Assembly: GCF_900635955.1 (NCBI RefSeq)
Contig: NZ_LR134201.1
Location: forward strand, 1,364,001 to 1,428,000
Direction of reading: 5' to 3'
DNA: 64,000 bases
Source of the DNA: Cedecea lapagei
GTDB lineage: Bacteria > Pseudomonadota > Gammaproteobacteria > Enterobacterales > Enterobacteriaceae
Shown here: in pieces, positions 35,519-43,878 of the stretch
Position numbering within the stretch: position 1 is the first letter of the stretch
Layout: every line of letters starts with the position of its first letter
Program-made: the position numbers and the translations under genes
The notes under the pieces: model-generated
What the model saw: the letters and a program-made list of their open reading frames with translations, nothing else
What the model was told of the DNA's origin: nothing
Databases searched by the model: none

Positions 35519-36985
35519 TTAATTTAAACGCAGGTTTTTGACCGCTTCGCGTGCGCCAAAGTGAGCAAGCTGCTGCCATGCATGCTGAACGCTCTCGACA
35601 AATTTGATGTTTTTGGGCTGCTCATCGCCGAAAATTTCACTCAGTGTAAGGAGGGCATCTACGCGCTCATTTTCCTGGCTGCGGCTTACCAGCCTCTGGA
35701 TTTTCTCCAGCAGCGGATCGCGGACATCAACGGCGTGCCCCTGCTCGTCTACGCCGCTGACGTAGCGCATCCAGCCAGCAATGCCGAGCGCAAGGCAGGG
35801 CCAGCTGCTGCCGTTTTCCAGATGCCAGCGCACGCTTTCCAGCCAGCGCTGAGGAAGCTTCTGGCTCCCGTCCATGGCGATTTGCCAGGTACGGTGCTTG
35901 AGCGCCGGATTAGCGAAGCGCGCCAGCAGACTTGTGGCGTACTGATTCAGGTCGACGCCGCGAATATTCAGCGTCACCGCCTGCTCCTGTAGCATCAGGT
36001 GTCTGGCAGCAAGGACAAAATGCTTGTCCGCCATACAATCATTAATATAGGTGTAACCGCCCAGGTAGCCCAGGTAGGCAAGAAACGAATGGCTGCCGTT
36101 GAGCATACGCAGCTTCATTTGTTCAAAGGGCATGACATCGTCAACCATTTCCACGCCAGCGCTTTCCCATTCGGGGCGTCCGGCAACGAAGTTATCCTCG
36201 ATGACCCACTGGATAAACGGCTCAGCGGCGATGGCGCAGGGATCTTTGACGCCCAGAATTTCCGCTATCTCCTGCAGGGACTCTTCCGTAGCTGCCGGCA
36301 CAATGCGGTCAACCATGGTGCTCGGGAAAGTGACCTTTTCGACAATCCATGCTTCCAGCTCCGCGCTTCGTTTGGCAGCCATGCCCTGCACGGCCTGGCG
36401 GACTAAGTGTCCGTTATTGGGGATATTGTCGCAGGATAAGACCGTAAACGGATTTAAGCCGCGCTCGCGGCGGCGGCTTAGCGCTTCGACAAGGATCCCC
36501 GGCACCGAGTGGGGCCGCTGAGGCGAGGCCAGGTCATGAATGATTCGTTCATTGGTGGCATCAAGCTTTCCGCTGGCAGGATCGATGCAGTAGCCTTTTT
36601 CGGTGACGGTCAGGGAGACGATAGCGACCTGAGGCTCGCAAAACTTCTCAATGATGGCCTCCATGCCGTCCAGCTTCGCGTTCAGGCACTCTTTCACGGC
36701 GCCAATCACCAGAGCCTGATTTCCTGCCGCACCTTTTTCCAGCACCGTAAAAAGATGATCCTGCCGGCGAAGATCCTGCATTAGCTTATCGCCGTTAAAC
36801 AGGCTGATCTCGCAGATCCCCCAGTCGCCGCCAAGCTTGTTGAGAACCCTGTCAGTGAGCAGGGCCTGATGCGCACGGTGAAAAGCGCCAAAGCCAAAAT
36901 GCACGATGCGCGTTTTAAGCGCGCCGCGATCGTAGTTTGGCCGTTGAACGGTATCCGGAAGTGAAGCGGTGGCAATCGTGTCCAT
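35519..36985 (-). CDS. yeiQ: Mannitol/fructuronate dehydrogenase family oxidoreductase YeiQ
   Basis: 488-residue NAD-dependent polyol/uronate dehydrogenase-like enzyme, the same length as E. coli YeiQ, whose natural substrate is not established. The N-terminal Rossmann domain shows IVHFGFGAFHRAHQALLTD. The family block LSCDNIPNNGHLVRQAV is near 185. The active-site region has MKLRMLNGSHSFLAYLG, with the catalytic Lys-Asn-His pattern of the mannitol dehydrogenase family. No membrane segment is present. It stands alone, 150 bases upstream of yeiR. Confidence 0.9.
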   Translation of the reverse strand: MDTIATASLPDTVQRPNYDRGALKTRIVHFGFGAFHRAHQALLTDRVLNKLGGDWGICEISLFNGDKLMQDLRRQDHLFTVLEKGAAGNQALVIGAVKECLNAKLDGMEAIIEKFCEPQVAIVSLTVTEKGYCIDPASGKLDATNERIIHDLASPQRPHSVPGILVEALSRRRERGLNPFTVLSCDNIPNNGHLVRQAVQGMAAKRSAELEAWIVEKVTFPSTMVDRIVPAATEESLQEIAEILGVKDPCAIAAEPFIQWVIEDNFVAGRPEWESAGVEMVDDVMPFEQMKLRMLNGSHSFLAYLGYLGGYTYINDCMADKHFVLAARHLMLQEQAVTLNIRGVDLNQYATSLLARFANPALKHRTWQIAMDGSQKLPQRWLESVRWHLENGSSWPCLALGIAGWMRYVSGVDEQGHAVDVRDPLLEKIQRLVSRSQENERVDALLTLSEIFGDEQPKNIKFVESVQHAWQQLAHFGAREAVKNLRLN

Positions 36986-37136
36986 AGGTTGGCATCCTGG
37001 GTAAGGGAAACCTGCGTAGTGTAAAGCTGTATAACAGGAAATGAAATTGGTCCGTAGAGTTAATCGTTTTTGTGTGATTTAGCTCCAGAAATAGAGGGTT
37101 TAGGTTTGATTGGTATAATAACTATCGGGTGGTGAA

Positions 37137-37164
37137 GAAAAAAAACGCTCCCGGAGGAGCGTTT
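37137..37164 (-). terminator. Terminator of yeiP
   Basis: Perfect 9-bp stem AAACGCTCC / GGAGCGTTT with a 4-base loop. On the minus strand a T8 run follows it, a few bases after the yeiP stop. Confidence 0.88.
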
Positions 37165-37170
37165 CATCAA

Positions 37171-37743
37171 TCAGTCAGCGCGGCCCATTGAGCGTTTTTC
37201 TGCAATATGAATGCGGATTTTCTCGCCGGCAACCATGTATTCCGGGACCTGAATCACCAGCCCGGTGGACAAGGTCGCCGGTTTGGTGCGGGAGCTGGCA
37301 GAAGCGCCTTTGATGCCCGGTGCGGTTTCGATAATTTCCAGGTCTACGGTTTGCGGCAGCTCCAGCGCCAGCAGCTGGCCATCCCAGGTCAGAACCTGCA
37401 TATCCGGCATACCGCCTTCAGGGATGAACTGCAGCTCTTCTTCGATCTGGTCTTTGGTGAAGATGTACGGGGTGTAATCTTCTTTATCCATAAAGACGTA
37501 TTCGTTGCCGTCGATATAGGAGAAATCAACGAAGCGGCGGGTCAGGGTAATGGTGTCAACGATATCGTCACCCTTGAAGCGCTCTTCCACTTTCTGCCCG
37601 GTGCGGACATCTGAGAAACGCATCTTGTACAGGGTTGCTGCGCCGCGTGCGCTGGGGGCCTGGATATCAATATCTTTAACAATCAGCAGTTTGCCGTTGT
37701 AGTTGAGAACCATGCCTTTTTTGATTTCGTTAGCTCTTGCCAT
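37171..37743 (-). CDS. yeiP: Elongation factor P-like protein YeiP
   Basis: 190-residue paralogue of EF-P, with the three beta-barrel domains of that family (KOW-like 1-62, OB 65-128, C-terminal 130-190). The tip loop that carries the modified lysine in true EF-P reads SARGAATLY here, so there is no lysine for EpmA-type modification; this is normal for YeiP. It has been linked to translation of difficult motifs, but its role is less clear than that of EF-P. An AGGAAA ribosome site precedes ATG 37743. Confidence 0.94.
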   Translation of the reverse strand: MARANEIKKGMVLNYNGKLLIVKDIDIQAPSARGAATLYKMRFSDVRTGQKVEERFKGDDIVDTITLTRRFVDFSYIDGNEYVFMDKEDYTPYIFTKDQIEEELQFIPEGGMPDMQVLTWDGQLLALELPQTVDLEIIETAPGIKGASASSRTKPATLSTGLVIQVPEYMVAGEKIRIHIAEKRSMGRAD

Positions 37744-37906
37744 CGGTGTTTCCTGTCAAAAATTGAGATGCGAAAATATTGCGTCAAACTACTCGTGAGG
37801 CGCGTTTCAGGCAAGTGGATTTGATAAAGAAGCATAAAAGTAAGGGGTTTAAGGCAGGCGTGCCGACAACATTCTGCTTTTTCGGCACGCTGAAGGCTAA
37901 ATGGGC

Positions 37907-38167
37907 TTAGCCGCGGCCATCCTTAGGCGCTAAGAAATAGAAAGCAAACGGCAGCGAGCAGAGAAGGGTAAACATGATCGTGTAGATGGCAACCCAGGCC
38001 CCCTGCATGATAAACATATCCAGCGTCCATTGCTCCATCGGCCAGTTGTACTGCTCTTCAACGCCCTCAAAGGTGACTTTTGAAATCAGTGACACCACGA
38101 TGGTGAAGATAATCACAACCGCAATAAGGAATTTTTTACCTTCGGGTGTACGAAGTTTTGCAAACAT
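37907..38167 (-). CDS. Small two-helix inner-membrane protein (DUF2534-like)
   Basis: 86-residue protein with two predicted membrane helices (about 13-33 and 52-80) and a short polar segment between them (FEGVEEQYNWPMEQW). It resembles what I remember of the DUF2534 family, which has no known function; I am not certain of this assignment. A strong AGGAGG ribosome site lies 5 bases before the ATG. It is 61 bases downstream of the copper receptor gene on the same strand, with a hairpin between, so it is probably in the same transcript. A weak 7-bp dyad follows the gene but no good terminator. Confidence 0.7.
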   Translation of the reverse strand: MFAKLRTPEGKKFLIAVVIIFTIVVSLISKVTFEGVEEQYNWPMEQWTLDMFIMQGAWVAIYTIMFTLLCSLPFAFYFLAPKDGRG

Positions 38168-38200
38168 ATCAGCCTCCTGGCTGGTGGGTGGTTAAGCTTC

Positions 38201-38223
38201 ATGGCCCCTGACGCAGGGGCCAT
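38201..38223 (-). repeat. Intergenic hairpin between copper receptor gene and small membrane gene
   Basis: Perfect 10-bp inverted repeat ATGGCCCCTG / CAGGGGCCAT with a 3-base loop, 5 bases after the receptor stop codon. No T run follows on the minus strand, so an mRNA-stability or partial-attenuation role is more likely than full termination. Confidence 0.65.
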
Positions 38224-38228
38224 GGTTA

Positions 38229-40244
38229 TCAGAATGTGACGTTCACTTTGCCCCAGACCGTTCGGCCTGGCTCATTCACCGGGGTGTTGGACGAATAGCC
38301 AAAGCTGCTGTTGCCCGCCAGGTTCAGGTGCTCGCTGTAGGTTTTGTTAAACAGGTTATCGACGCCGGCGCTTAGCTTGATGGCCTTGCTGAGACGATAG
38401 GCCGCGTTGGCGGAGAAAATCGCAAAGCCGCCGCTTTTATCAAAGTCTTTCCCGACCACGTTGCCTTCATTCAGCGCAACCCGCTGCTGGCTGCTGACCA
38501 GGCGCAGCAGGCCGGTACTGCTCCAGTCACCTTGCTCCCAGGTTAAGCCAAAGCGCGTTTCAAGCGGTGCCATTTGCGGCAGAGGCTGGTGGTCGCTGGT
38601 GTTTTGGCCCCAGGCATAAGCGAGGCTTGCATCCGCCTTCCAGGCTTCGGTAAGCGCATAGCTCATGCCCATTTCGCCCCCCATAATGGTGGCGTCAACG
38701 TTATCGACCTGGCTAACGCGCGCGTTATTAGGGGCATAGCGGAACAGAATGAAATCATTAACCCGCCCAAGGTAGGCGGAAACCCAGCTATTCAGGCGCT
38801 CACCGCTGTACTGCGCGCCAATATCTAACTGCGTAGTTTTTTCCGTTTTCAGTTTATCGAAGACATTCTTAGAGCCATCGGGTCCATAGGTTGGCGAGAA
38901 CAGCTCCCAGTAATCCGGGAAACGCTCGGTGTAGCCTACTCCGGCATACAGCATCACGGGGAGGTCGCTCAGCGTTTGCTCATAGCGCACAAAACCGGCC
39001 GGTAATGTTTTGCTGCGCACGCTGGCACCCACGTCCGTATCATTATTAACGCGGGTGCGGTCGAGGCGCGCGCCGCCGATAACTTTACTGTTGGCGTCCG
39101 CATTCCAGGTCAATTCGCTAAAAACCCCTGCGTCCTGGAATCGAGCATCCTGCTTCCATCCCTCATCGCGCTTGCTGCGGTGGGTGCTTTGCTGGGCGTC
39201 GACGCCGCTGCGCAGTTCGTAATCTGACCATAGCCAGGTGCCCATCATGCGTCCGCCAATCGTGCGGCGATCGAGCTGCATCGCCATCGGCATATTCATG
39301 CCCATAGATGAGGCCATGTGGCCGCCCGACATTGTTCCCGGCGATCGCAGCGAGTAATTATCCATAACGTGGTCGGCATAGTTGTAATAGACGCTGGTTT
39401 CGAACTTATTAAATACTTCGCCTGGGTTCGATGCTTCAAAACGTGCGCCGAGGCTGTCCCGCTTGAACTGCGAACCGTCCATGCTGCGCCCGGCATAACG
39501 GGCTTCGCCGTTGCCTTTGCCAGCCGTCAGCTCAAGCAGCGTGTCCTTGTCGGGCGTCCAGCCCAGGGCAACGTCGGCGTTCCATTTATCCCACTTTGAG
39601 GCTACCCGATTGCCGTTCCCGTCTTCGTAATCGCCTGAACGGGATTTATTGCCGATCAGGCGAAGATAGCCGTCTTCATTGCCGAGGCTAACGTCCGCGT
39701 TGCTGTCCCAGCGTTGATTAGAGGCGGTAAGCAAGCCTGCCGTGCCCTGAATACCTGCCTTCTCAAAGCGCGGCTGCTCCCTGTCGAAGCGCACGGTTCC
39801 CGCCGAGTTGCCCGGCCCCCAGAGCACGCTTTCTGGCCCTTTAATTAGGGTCAGCAGGTCAAAGCTTTCTGGCGAAATGTAAGAGCTCGGAGCATCCATT
39901 CTCGCCGGGCAGGCGCCCGGCATTTCACCGTTGTTGGTAAGAATACGAAGGCGAGAGCCGAACATGCCGCGAAATACCGGGTCGCCGTTGGTGCCGCCGT
40001 TGCGGATTTGTGAGAAGCCGGGAATCGTCTTCAGATAATCAGACCCGTCGCTTGCCGGAACGGGCTGACGCGGTGTTTTAGGGGAGGTCACAACCTCCAG
40101 CGGCGATGACGCCGGAGAGGTGACGATCATGACGGAATCGTCCCGCATATCCATAGCGTCATGCGTGCCCGCTGCGATGGCCGCCGGGGAGGAGATAGCC
40201 AGCAGTATCAGCGATACCGGCGGCTTTAAATGCGTTTTCATCAT
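38229..40244 (-). CDS. TonB-dependent copper receptor (OprC type)
   Basis: 671-residue outer-membrane receptor: signal peptide about 1-25, a plug domain (about 45-160, PASDGSDYLKTIPGFSQIRNGG and FRGMFGSRLRIL) and a 22-strand barrel ending VNVTF. OprC of Pseudomonas binds copper through a CxxxM plus HxM set. Both are seen here: Cys112/Met116 in GACPARMDA and His292/Met294 in ADHVMDNYS. A Met-rich loop at 305-322 (MSGGHMASSMGMNMPMAM) supports a copper role. The ATG at 40244 is followed by a second ATG. It lies 107 bases after the DUF2946 gene on the same strand. K-12 has no gene of this kind at this site. Confidence 0.85.
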   Translation of the reverse strand: MMKTHLKPPVSLILLAISSPAAIAAGTHDAMDMRDDSVMIVTSPASSPLEVVTSPKTPRQPVPASDGSDYLKTIPGFSQIRNGGTNGDPVFRGMFGSRLRILTNNGEMPGACPARMDAPSSYISPESFDLLTLIKGPESVLWGPGNSAGTVRFDREQPRFEKAGIQGTAGLLTASNQRWDSNADVSLGNEDGYLRLIGNKSRSGDYEDGNGNRVASKWDKWNADVALGWTPDKDTLLELTAGKGNGEARYAGRSMDGSQFKRDSLGARFEASNPGEVFNKFETSVYYNYADHVMDNYSLRSPGTMSGGHMASSMGMNMPMAMQLDRRTIGGRMMGTWLWSDYELRSGVDAQQSTHRSKRDEGWKQDARFQDAGVFSELTWNADANSKVIGGARLDRTRVNNDTDVGASVRSKTLPAGFVRYEQTLSDLPVMLYAGVGYTERFPDYWELFSPTYGPDGSKNVFDKLKTEKTTQLDIGAQYSGERLNSWVSAYLGRVNDFILFRYAPNNARVSQVDNVDATIMGGEMGMSYALTEAWKADASLAYAWGQNTSDHQPLPQMAPLETRFGLTWEQGDWSSTGLLRLVSSQQRVALNEGNVVGKDFDKSGGFAIFSANAAYRLSKAIKLSAGVDNLFNKTYSEHLNLAGNSSFGYSSNTPVNEPGRTVWGKVNVTF

Positions 40245-40351
40245 TGCCTTACTGTCCTTCAGGCGTAACGTCGTCGCTCTTTATGAAAAGAACAAGCACG
40301 AGACAACGCTTCAACGTTGCCGTCAGCATTACGCAGTTAATTATTAGAGTG

Positions 40352-40792
40352 TTATGCGAAGTAAAAGGCAGCAGAGGGCGGGGCGCGGGCCGGATGAGGT
40401 GACCAGGGACGAGAAACTGTTGCGCAGCACAGCGCCAGCACCGGCGTTCGGCGCACGCAAATCAGCAGCAACAGCAGTAAAACAGTGAGGCAGAACTGAA
40501 TAAAAGGCAGGTGGATCAGCAGCTGGCAATATCCGCAGGCGATCTGTTCCCCGGGCGACATACCCGGACCGGACATCAGCATATTGTGCAGCATTGACGG
40601 CTGGGGGCACGGCTCGGACATGGGCATATGATGGTCCATGTCAGACATGTCCATTGCCATCATCATGCTGCTGTGTTCGCAGGCTGAATGGTGCATCAGC
40701 GATTTTGAAATAACCGGTGCAATAAACAGCATCGCAACGGCAAGCAGCGCCAGCCAGCAGGCCGTGGGGTTAAAGCGTTTGCGCCAGGACAA
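40352..40792 (-). CDS. DUF2946 family Met/His-rich protein, probable copper-associated
   Basis: 146-residue protein with an N-terminal membrane helix or signal anchor (about 12-31), a central metal-ligand-rich stretch at about 34-60 (HH, CEH, MMMAMDM, DMDHHMPM), a CGYC pair near 87 and a second helix (about 98-112). DUF2946 genes often lie next to copper receptors or copper-chaperone genes in Proteobacteria. The start is a TTG at 40792 with only a weak ribosome site; the next in-frame Met is at residue 21. It is the first gene of the putative copper operon. Confidence 0.72.
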   Translation of the reverse strand: MSWRKRFNPTACWLALLAVAMLFIAPVISKSLMHHSACEHSSMMMAMDMSDMDHHMPMSEPCPQPSMLHNMLMSGPGMSPGEQIACGYCQLLIHLPFIQFCLTVLLLLLLICVRRTPVLALCCATVSRPWSPHPARAPPSAAFYFA

Positions 40793-40925
40793 AACGTTAC
40801 CGAACCGTAGTCATTGTGGCGCAAGTGTATCCTGGAAGAAGGAATGATGTTAAATGAATTGTTAGATTGACGCAGGCACTGGGTCTGCTATTGTCACGCA
40901 CCTTTTGATGCTGGTGGAAATGCCG

Positions 40926-41180
40926 ATGGAGTGTCGTCCTGACTGCGGCGCCTGCTGTACCGCGCCTTCAATATCAACGCCTATCCCCGGTATGCCGGAG
41001 GGCAAACCCGCCAACACGCCCTGCGTTCAGCTTGACGAGCATCTGCGCTGCAGGCTGTTTGGCTCACCTTTACGGCCTAAAGTTTGCGGCGGCCTCCAGC
41101 CTGCAAGGGAGATGTGCGGCACCTCGCGCCAGCAGGCAATGGCCTACCTGATCCACCTTGAGGCCGCAACGGCGCCCTAA
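40926..41180 (+). CDS. yeiW: Cysteine-rich YkgJ-family protein YeiW
   Basis: 84-residue protein of the UPF0153/YkgJ family with a likely Fe-S or zinc cluster. Cysteines lie in MECRPDCGACC (3, 7, 10, 11), then at about 33, 42, 54 and 64. I chose ATG 40926 because it gives the E. coli length and has GGTGGA 7 bases upstream; ATGs at 40908 and 40920 are in frame. Its function is unknown. Its TAA overlaps the setB stop codon on the other strand by 2 bases. Confidence 0.88.
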   Translation: MECRPDCGACCTAPSISTPIPGMPEGKPANTPCVQLDEHLRCRLFGSPLRPKVCGGLQPAREMCGTSRQQAMAYLIHLEAATAP

Positions 41181-42361
41181 ATATCTTTGATGCGGGCCAT
41201 ACAGTAAATACTGACCGCTATCATCCCCAGCGCGATGAAGAAAACGCTGTGATAGTTCCAGATTTCGGCCACTACCCCGGCAAGCGAACCGGCAATGATC
41301 CAGCCCACGCGCGTGGTGTTGGTATAAAGCGTGGTTGCCGCCCCGGCCTGTCCCGGCATCAAATCCTGAAAATAGATCATGCCGATACCGGCAAGGATCC
41401 CGATAAAGATGGCGTTCAGGAGCTGCAGGCCAAGCAGCATATATTCATTGGTCAGCGTCACCATACCGAGATAGAACAGCAAGCCTGCCGCAACGGCGAA
41501 GCGCATCAGGAAACGTTTACCAAAGCGTTTTGCGTAGTAGCCGGCAATCAACATGGTCGGAATTTCCAGCCCGGCAGCGGTGCCCATCATCACCCCGGCA
41601 AGCTTCTCCGGCAGATGGAGTTCATTGATGATGTAGAGCGGCATATTAATGATATACAGGCTGTTGCAGCCCCACATCATGGTGCAGGCCGCGAACAGCA
41701 GCAGGGCATCCCGGCGGTTGCGGCGAGGCGACTCGAGCGTTGCTGCCGTTTTCACCGCAGGCTCTTTACGCATAGACGGTAAAAAGAGCCAGACCATCGC
41801 TCCGCAAATGACAAAGGCAAAGGCCGCACTCAGGTACATCACTTTGAAGCCGAACCCCATCGCCAGCGCATAGGCAATCGGCGGCCCAATCACCCAGGCA
41901 AGCGACACCTGCGCACGCAGAATAGAGCTGAACATCACCGCTTCGCGTCCGGTGTGGTCGGCGTGCTCGCGGGCCAGGGCAAACATTTGCGGGTTGGCCG
42001 TGGAGCCGAAGCTGCTCAGAAACACCCCGACAAAAAGCAAAATGAAGTAGTTACGATTCCAGGCAAACAGGACGCAGCCCAGCGCGCCCAAGAGGCAGCA
42101 GGCGAAAATCAGCGTCTTGCGGTCGCCTTTGCGGTCAGAACGTCCGGCTAAAAACTGGCTGACCAGAATACCTATCATCGCGCTGCCGGTGAAGAAAAAG
42201 CCGACCAGAGCAGGGCGCACGTGGACTTCATCAGTCAAAAACAGGCTCAGGGTCGGAGTCTGTAGCGCGCCGGCGATGCCGGTCAAAAAAGCCACAATCA
42301 GAAAGGCGGTTGAGGTGAAATCCAGAGGCTTACGGGCCGCGGTAACGGGGGCGTTTTGCAT
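41177..42361 (-). CDS. setB: Sugar efflux transporter SetB
   Basis: 394-residue 12-helix MFS exporter (393 in E. coli). SetB exports lactose and glucose and has been linked to chromosome segregation. Family features are the loop 2-3 motif AGRSDRKGDRK, STANPQMFALAREHAD and PGQAGAATTLYTNTTRVGW. No ribosome site is evident ahead of the ATG. It diverges from fruB across a 386-base region that contains two Cra sites. No terminator separates it from convergent yeiW. Confidence 0.94.
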   Translation of the reverse strand: MQNAPVTAARKPLDFTSTAFLIVAFLTGIAGALQTPTLSLFLTDEVHVRPALVGFFFTGSAMIGILVSQFLAGRSDRKGDRKTLIFACCLLGALGCVLFAWNRNYFILLFVGVFLSSFGSTANPQMFALAREHADHTGREAVMFSSILRAQVSLAWVIGPPIAYALAMGFGFKVMYLSAAFAFVICGAMVWLFLPSMRKEPAVKTAATLESPRRNRRDALLLFAACTMMWGCNSLYIINMPLYIINELHLPEKLAGVMMGTAAGLEIPTMLIAGYYAKRFGKRFLMRFAVAAGLLFYLGMVTLTNEYMLLGLQLLNAIFIGILAGIGMIYFQDLMPGQAGAATTLYTNTTRVGWIIAGSLAGVVAEIWNYHSVFFIALGMIAVSIYCMARIKDI

Positions 42362-42647
42362 GCTATTTGATGACAGGGAAAAGAATGCGCGGAGTGTACG
42401 CCCGTTACCTTCAAATAGACAGATTTACCCGCAGGCTCTGCGCGTTGGTCAGCACAAATTATCCGTGGTGCAGGGAAAAGGTTGACGCTGCTTTCATATA
42501 GCTGAAGTTTGCTGATGCAGAACATTAACAGGCTCTTCAGGCGCTGAACCTCCCGTCTGCTAAACTGAAAATGTGCTGAAGCTCTAAGTTTCGCAAACAG
42601 AAATGCGAGAAATGTTGCGTGAAATGCAGCATTAGCGCAACACTCCT

Positions 42648-42659
42648 TGAAACGTTTCA
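42648..42659 (+). promoter_or_regulatory. Cra (FruR) operator 1 of fruBKA
   Basis: TGAAACGTTTCA is a perfect palindrome and fits the Cra consensus TGAAWCGNTTHA. It is about 90 bases upstream of fruB. Confidence 0.88.
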
Positions 42660-42714
42660 GCGTCATCTTTTTGCATTACGTAGCTCGAGGTGGCGCATTT
42701 TTTCTCAGGCGAGC

Positions 42715-42726
42715 TGAATCGTTTCA
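42715..42726 (+). promoter_or_regulatory. Cra (FruR) operator 2 of fruBKA
   Basis: TGAATCGTTTCA also fits the Cra consensus. It ends 21 bases before the fruB ATG, next to the ribosome site. The two-operator layout is the one known at E. coli fruB, where Cra represses until fructose 1-phosphate appears. Confidence 0.88.
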
Positions 42727-42747
42727 ATTCAGCGAGAGAGGAGATCT

Positions 42748-43878
42748 ATGTTCCAGTTATCTGTGCAGGATATTCACCCTGGCGAGTCTGCCGGGAACAA
42801 AGAAGAGGCCATCCGCCAGGTTGCCACCGCCCTTGTGCAGGCAGGCAACGTCGGCGAAGGCTATGTCAACGGTATGCTGGCGCGCGAGCAGCAGACGACA
42901 ACCTATTTAGGTAACGGGATTGCCATCCCGCACGGCACCACCGATACGCGTGGGCTGGTGCTGAAAACCGGCGTTCAGGTATTCCAGTTTCCGCAGGGCG
43001 TGGAGTGGGGCGAAGGCCAGACTGTCTGGGTGGCGATTGGTATCGCCGCCAGTTCGGACGAGCATCTGGGCCTGCTGCGCCAGCTAACCCACGTGCTGAG
43101 CGACGACGAGGTGGCTGAACAGCTGAAATCCGCCACCAGCGCCGAAGAGCTACGGGCGCTGCTGATGGGTGAAAAGCAAAGTACCGCGCTGCTGCTGGAT
43201 AACAGCCTGCTGGCGCTAAACGTCGACGCCAGCGATCTGATGACGCTCCAGGCGCTGAATGCCGGTCGCCTCAAGCAGGCAGGCGCGGTCGATGCGGCTT
43301 TCGTCAGCAACGTGATTGCCGGTCATCCCCTGTACCTCGGTCAGGGGATCTGGCTGAACGACAGCGCGGAAGGCAACCTGGCCAGCGCCGTCGCGGTTAG
43401 CCGCCCGTCAACAGCCTTTGAAGCGGACGGTAACCCGGTGAACTTACTGATGACCGTTGCCGTCGCCGATGAGCAGCCATTGCAGGTGCTGAACCGCCTG
43501 AGCGATATGCTGATTGGCAACCGCGCCGACAAACTACTGAGCGCAGATGCACCTGCACTGCTGACGCTGCTGACCAGCGATGAAGCACCGGCAGAAGAGG
43601 CGCTGAGCGCCGAATTCACCGTGCGCAACGAACACGGCCTGCACGCCCGTCCGGGTACGGCGCTGGTCAACACCATAAAACAATTCAATAGCGAAATTAC
43701 CGTGACAAACCTTGATGGAACCGGCAAACCGGCAAATGGACGTAGCCTGATGAAAGTCGTTGCGCTGGGCGTGAAAAAAGGCCACCGCCTGCGCTTCACC
43801 GCGCAGGGTGAAGATGCTGAACAGGCGCTGAAGGCGATTGGCGAAGCTATCGCTGCCGGTCTTGGGGAGGGTGCGTAA
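42748..43878 (+). CDS. fruB: Fructose PTS diphosphoryl transfer protein FruB (IIA-HPr, FPr)
   Basis: Cytoplasmic PTS protein that carries phosphate to FruA. It is 376 residues, as in E. coli. The EIIA-Fru domain spans about 1-145 with the phosphorylated His62 (GIAIPHGT). A central receiver-like M domain follows. The C-terminal HPr domain (from about 285) has its active His299 in NEHGLHARPG. A strong GAGGAG ribosome site precedes ATG 42748. It is the first gene of fruBKA, with two Cra operators upstream and fruK overlapping by one base. Confidence 0.97.
   Translation: MFQLSVQDIHPGESAGNKEEAIRQVATALVQAGNVGEGYVNGMLAREQQTTTYLGNGIAIPHGTTDTRGLVLKTGVQVFQFPQGVEWGEGQTVWVAIGIAASSDEHLGLLRQLTHVLSDDEVAEQLKSATSAEELRALLMGEKQSTALLLDNSLLALNVDASDLMTLQALNAGRLKQAGAVDAAFVSNVIAGHPLYLGQGIWLNDSAEGNLASAVAVSRPSTAFEADGNPVNLLMTVAVADEQPLQVLNRLSDMLIGNRADKLLSADAPALLTLLTSDEAPAEEALSAEFTVRNEHGLHARPGTALVNTIKQFNSEITVTNLDGTGKPANGRSLMKVVALGVKKGHRLRFTAQGEDAEQALKAIGEAIAAGLGEGA

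Larger units (their letters stand above)
42362..42747. promoter_or_regulatory. setB-fruB divergent control region
   Basis: 386 bases without a gene between divergent setB and fruBKA. Two perfect Cra operators (listed separately) lie in the fruB-proximal 100 bases. I see no ORF or RNA gene in the rest. Confidence 0.6.
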
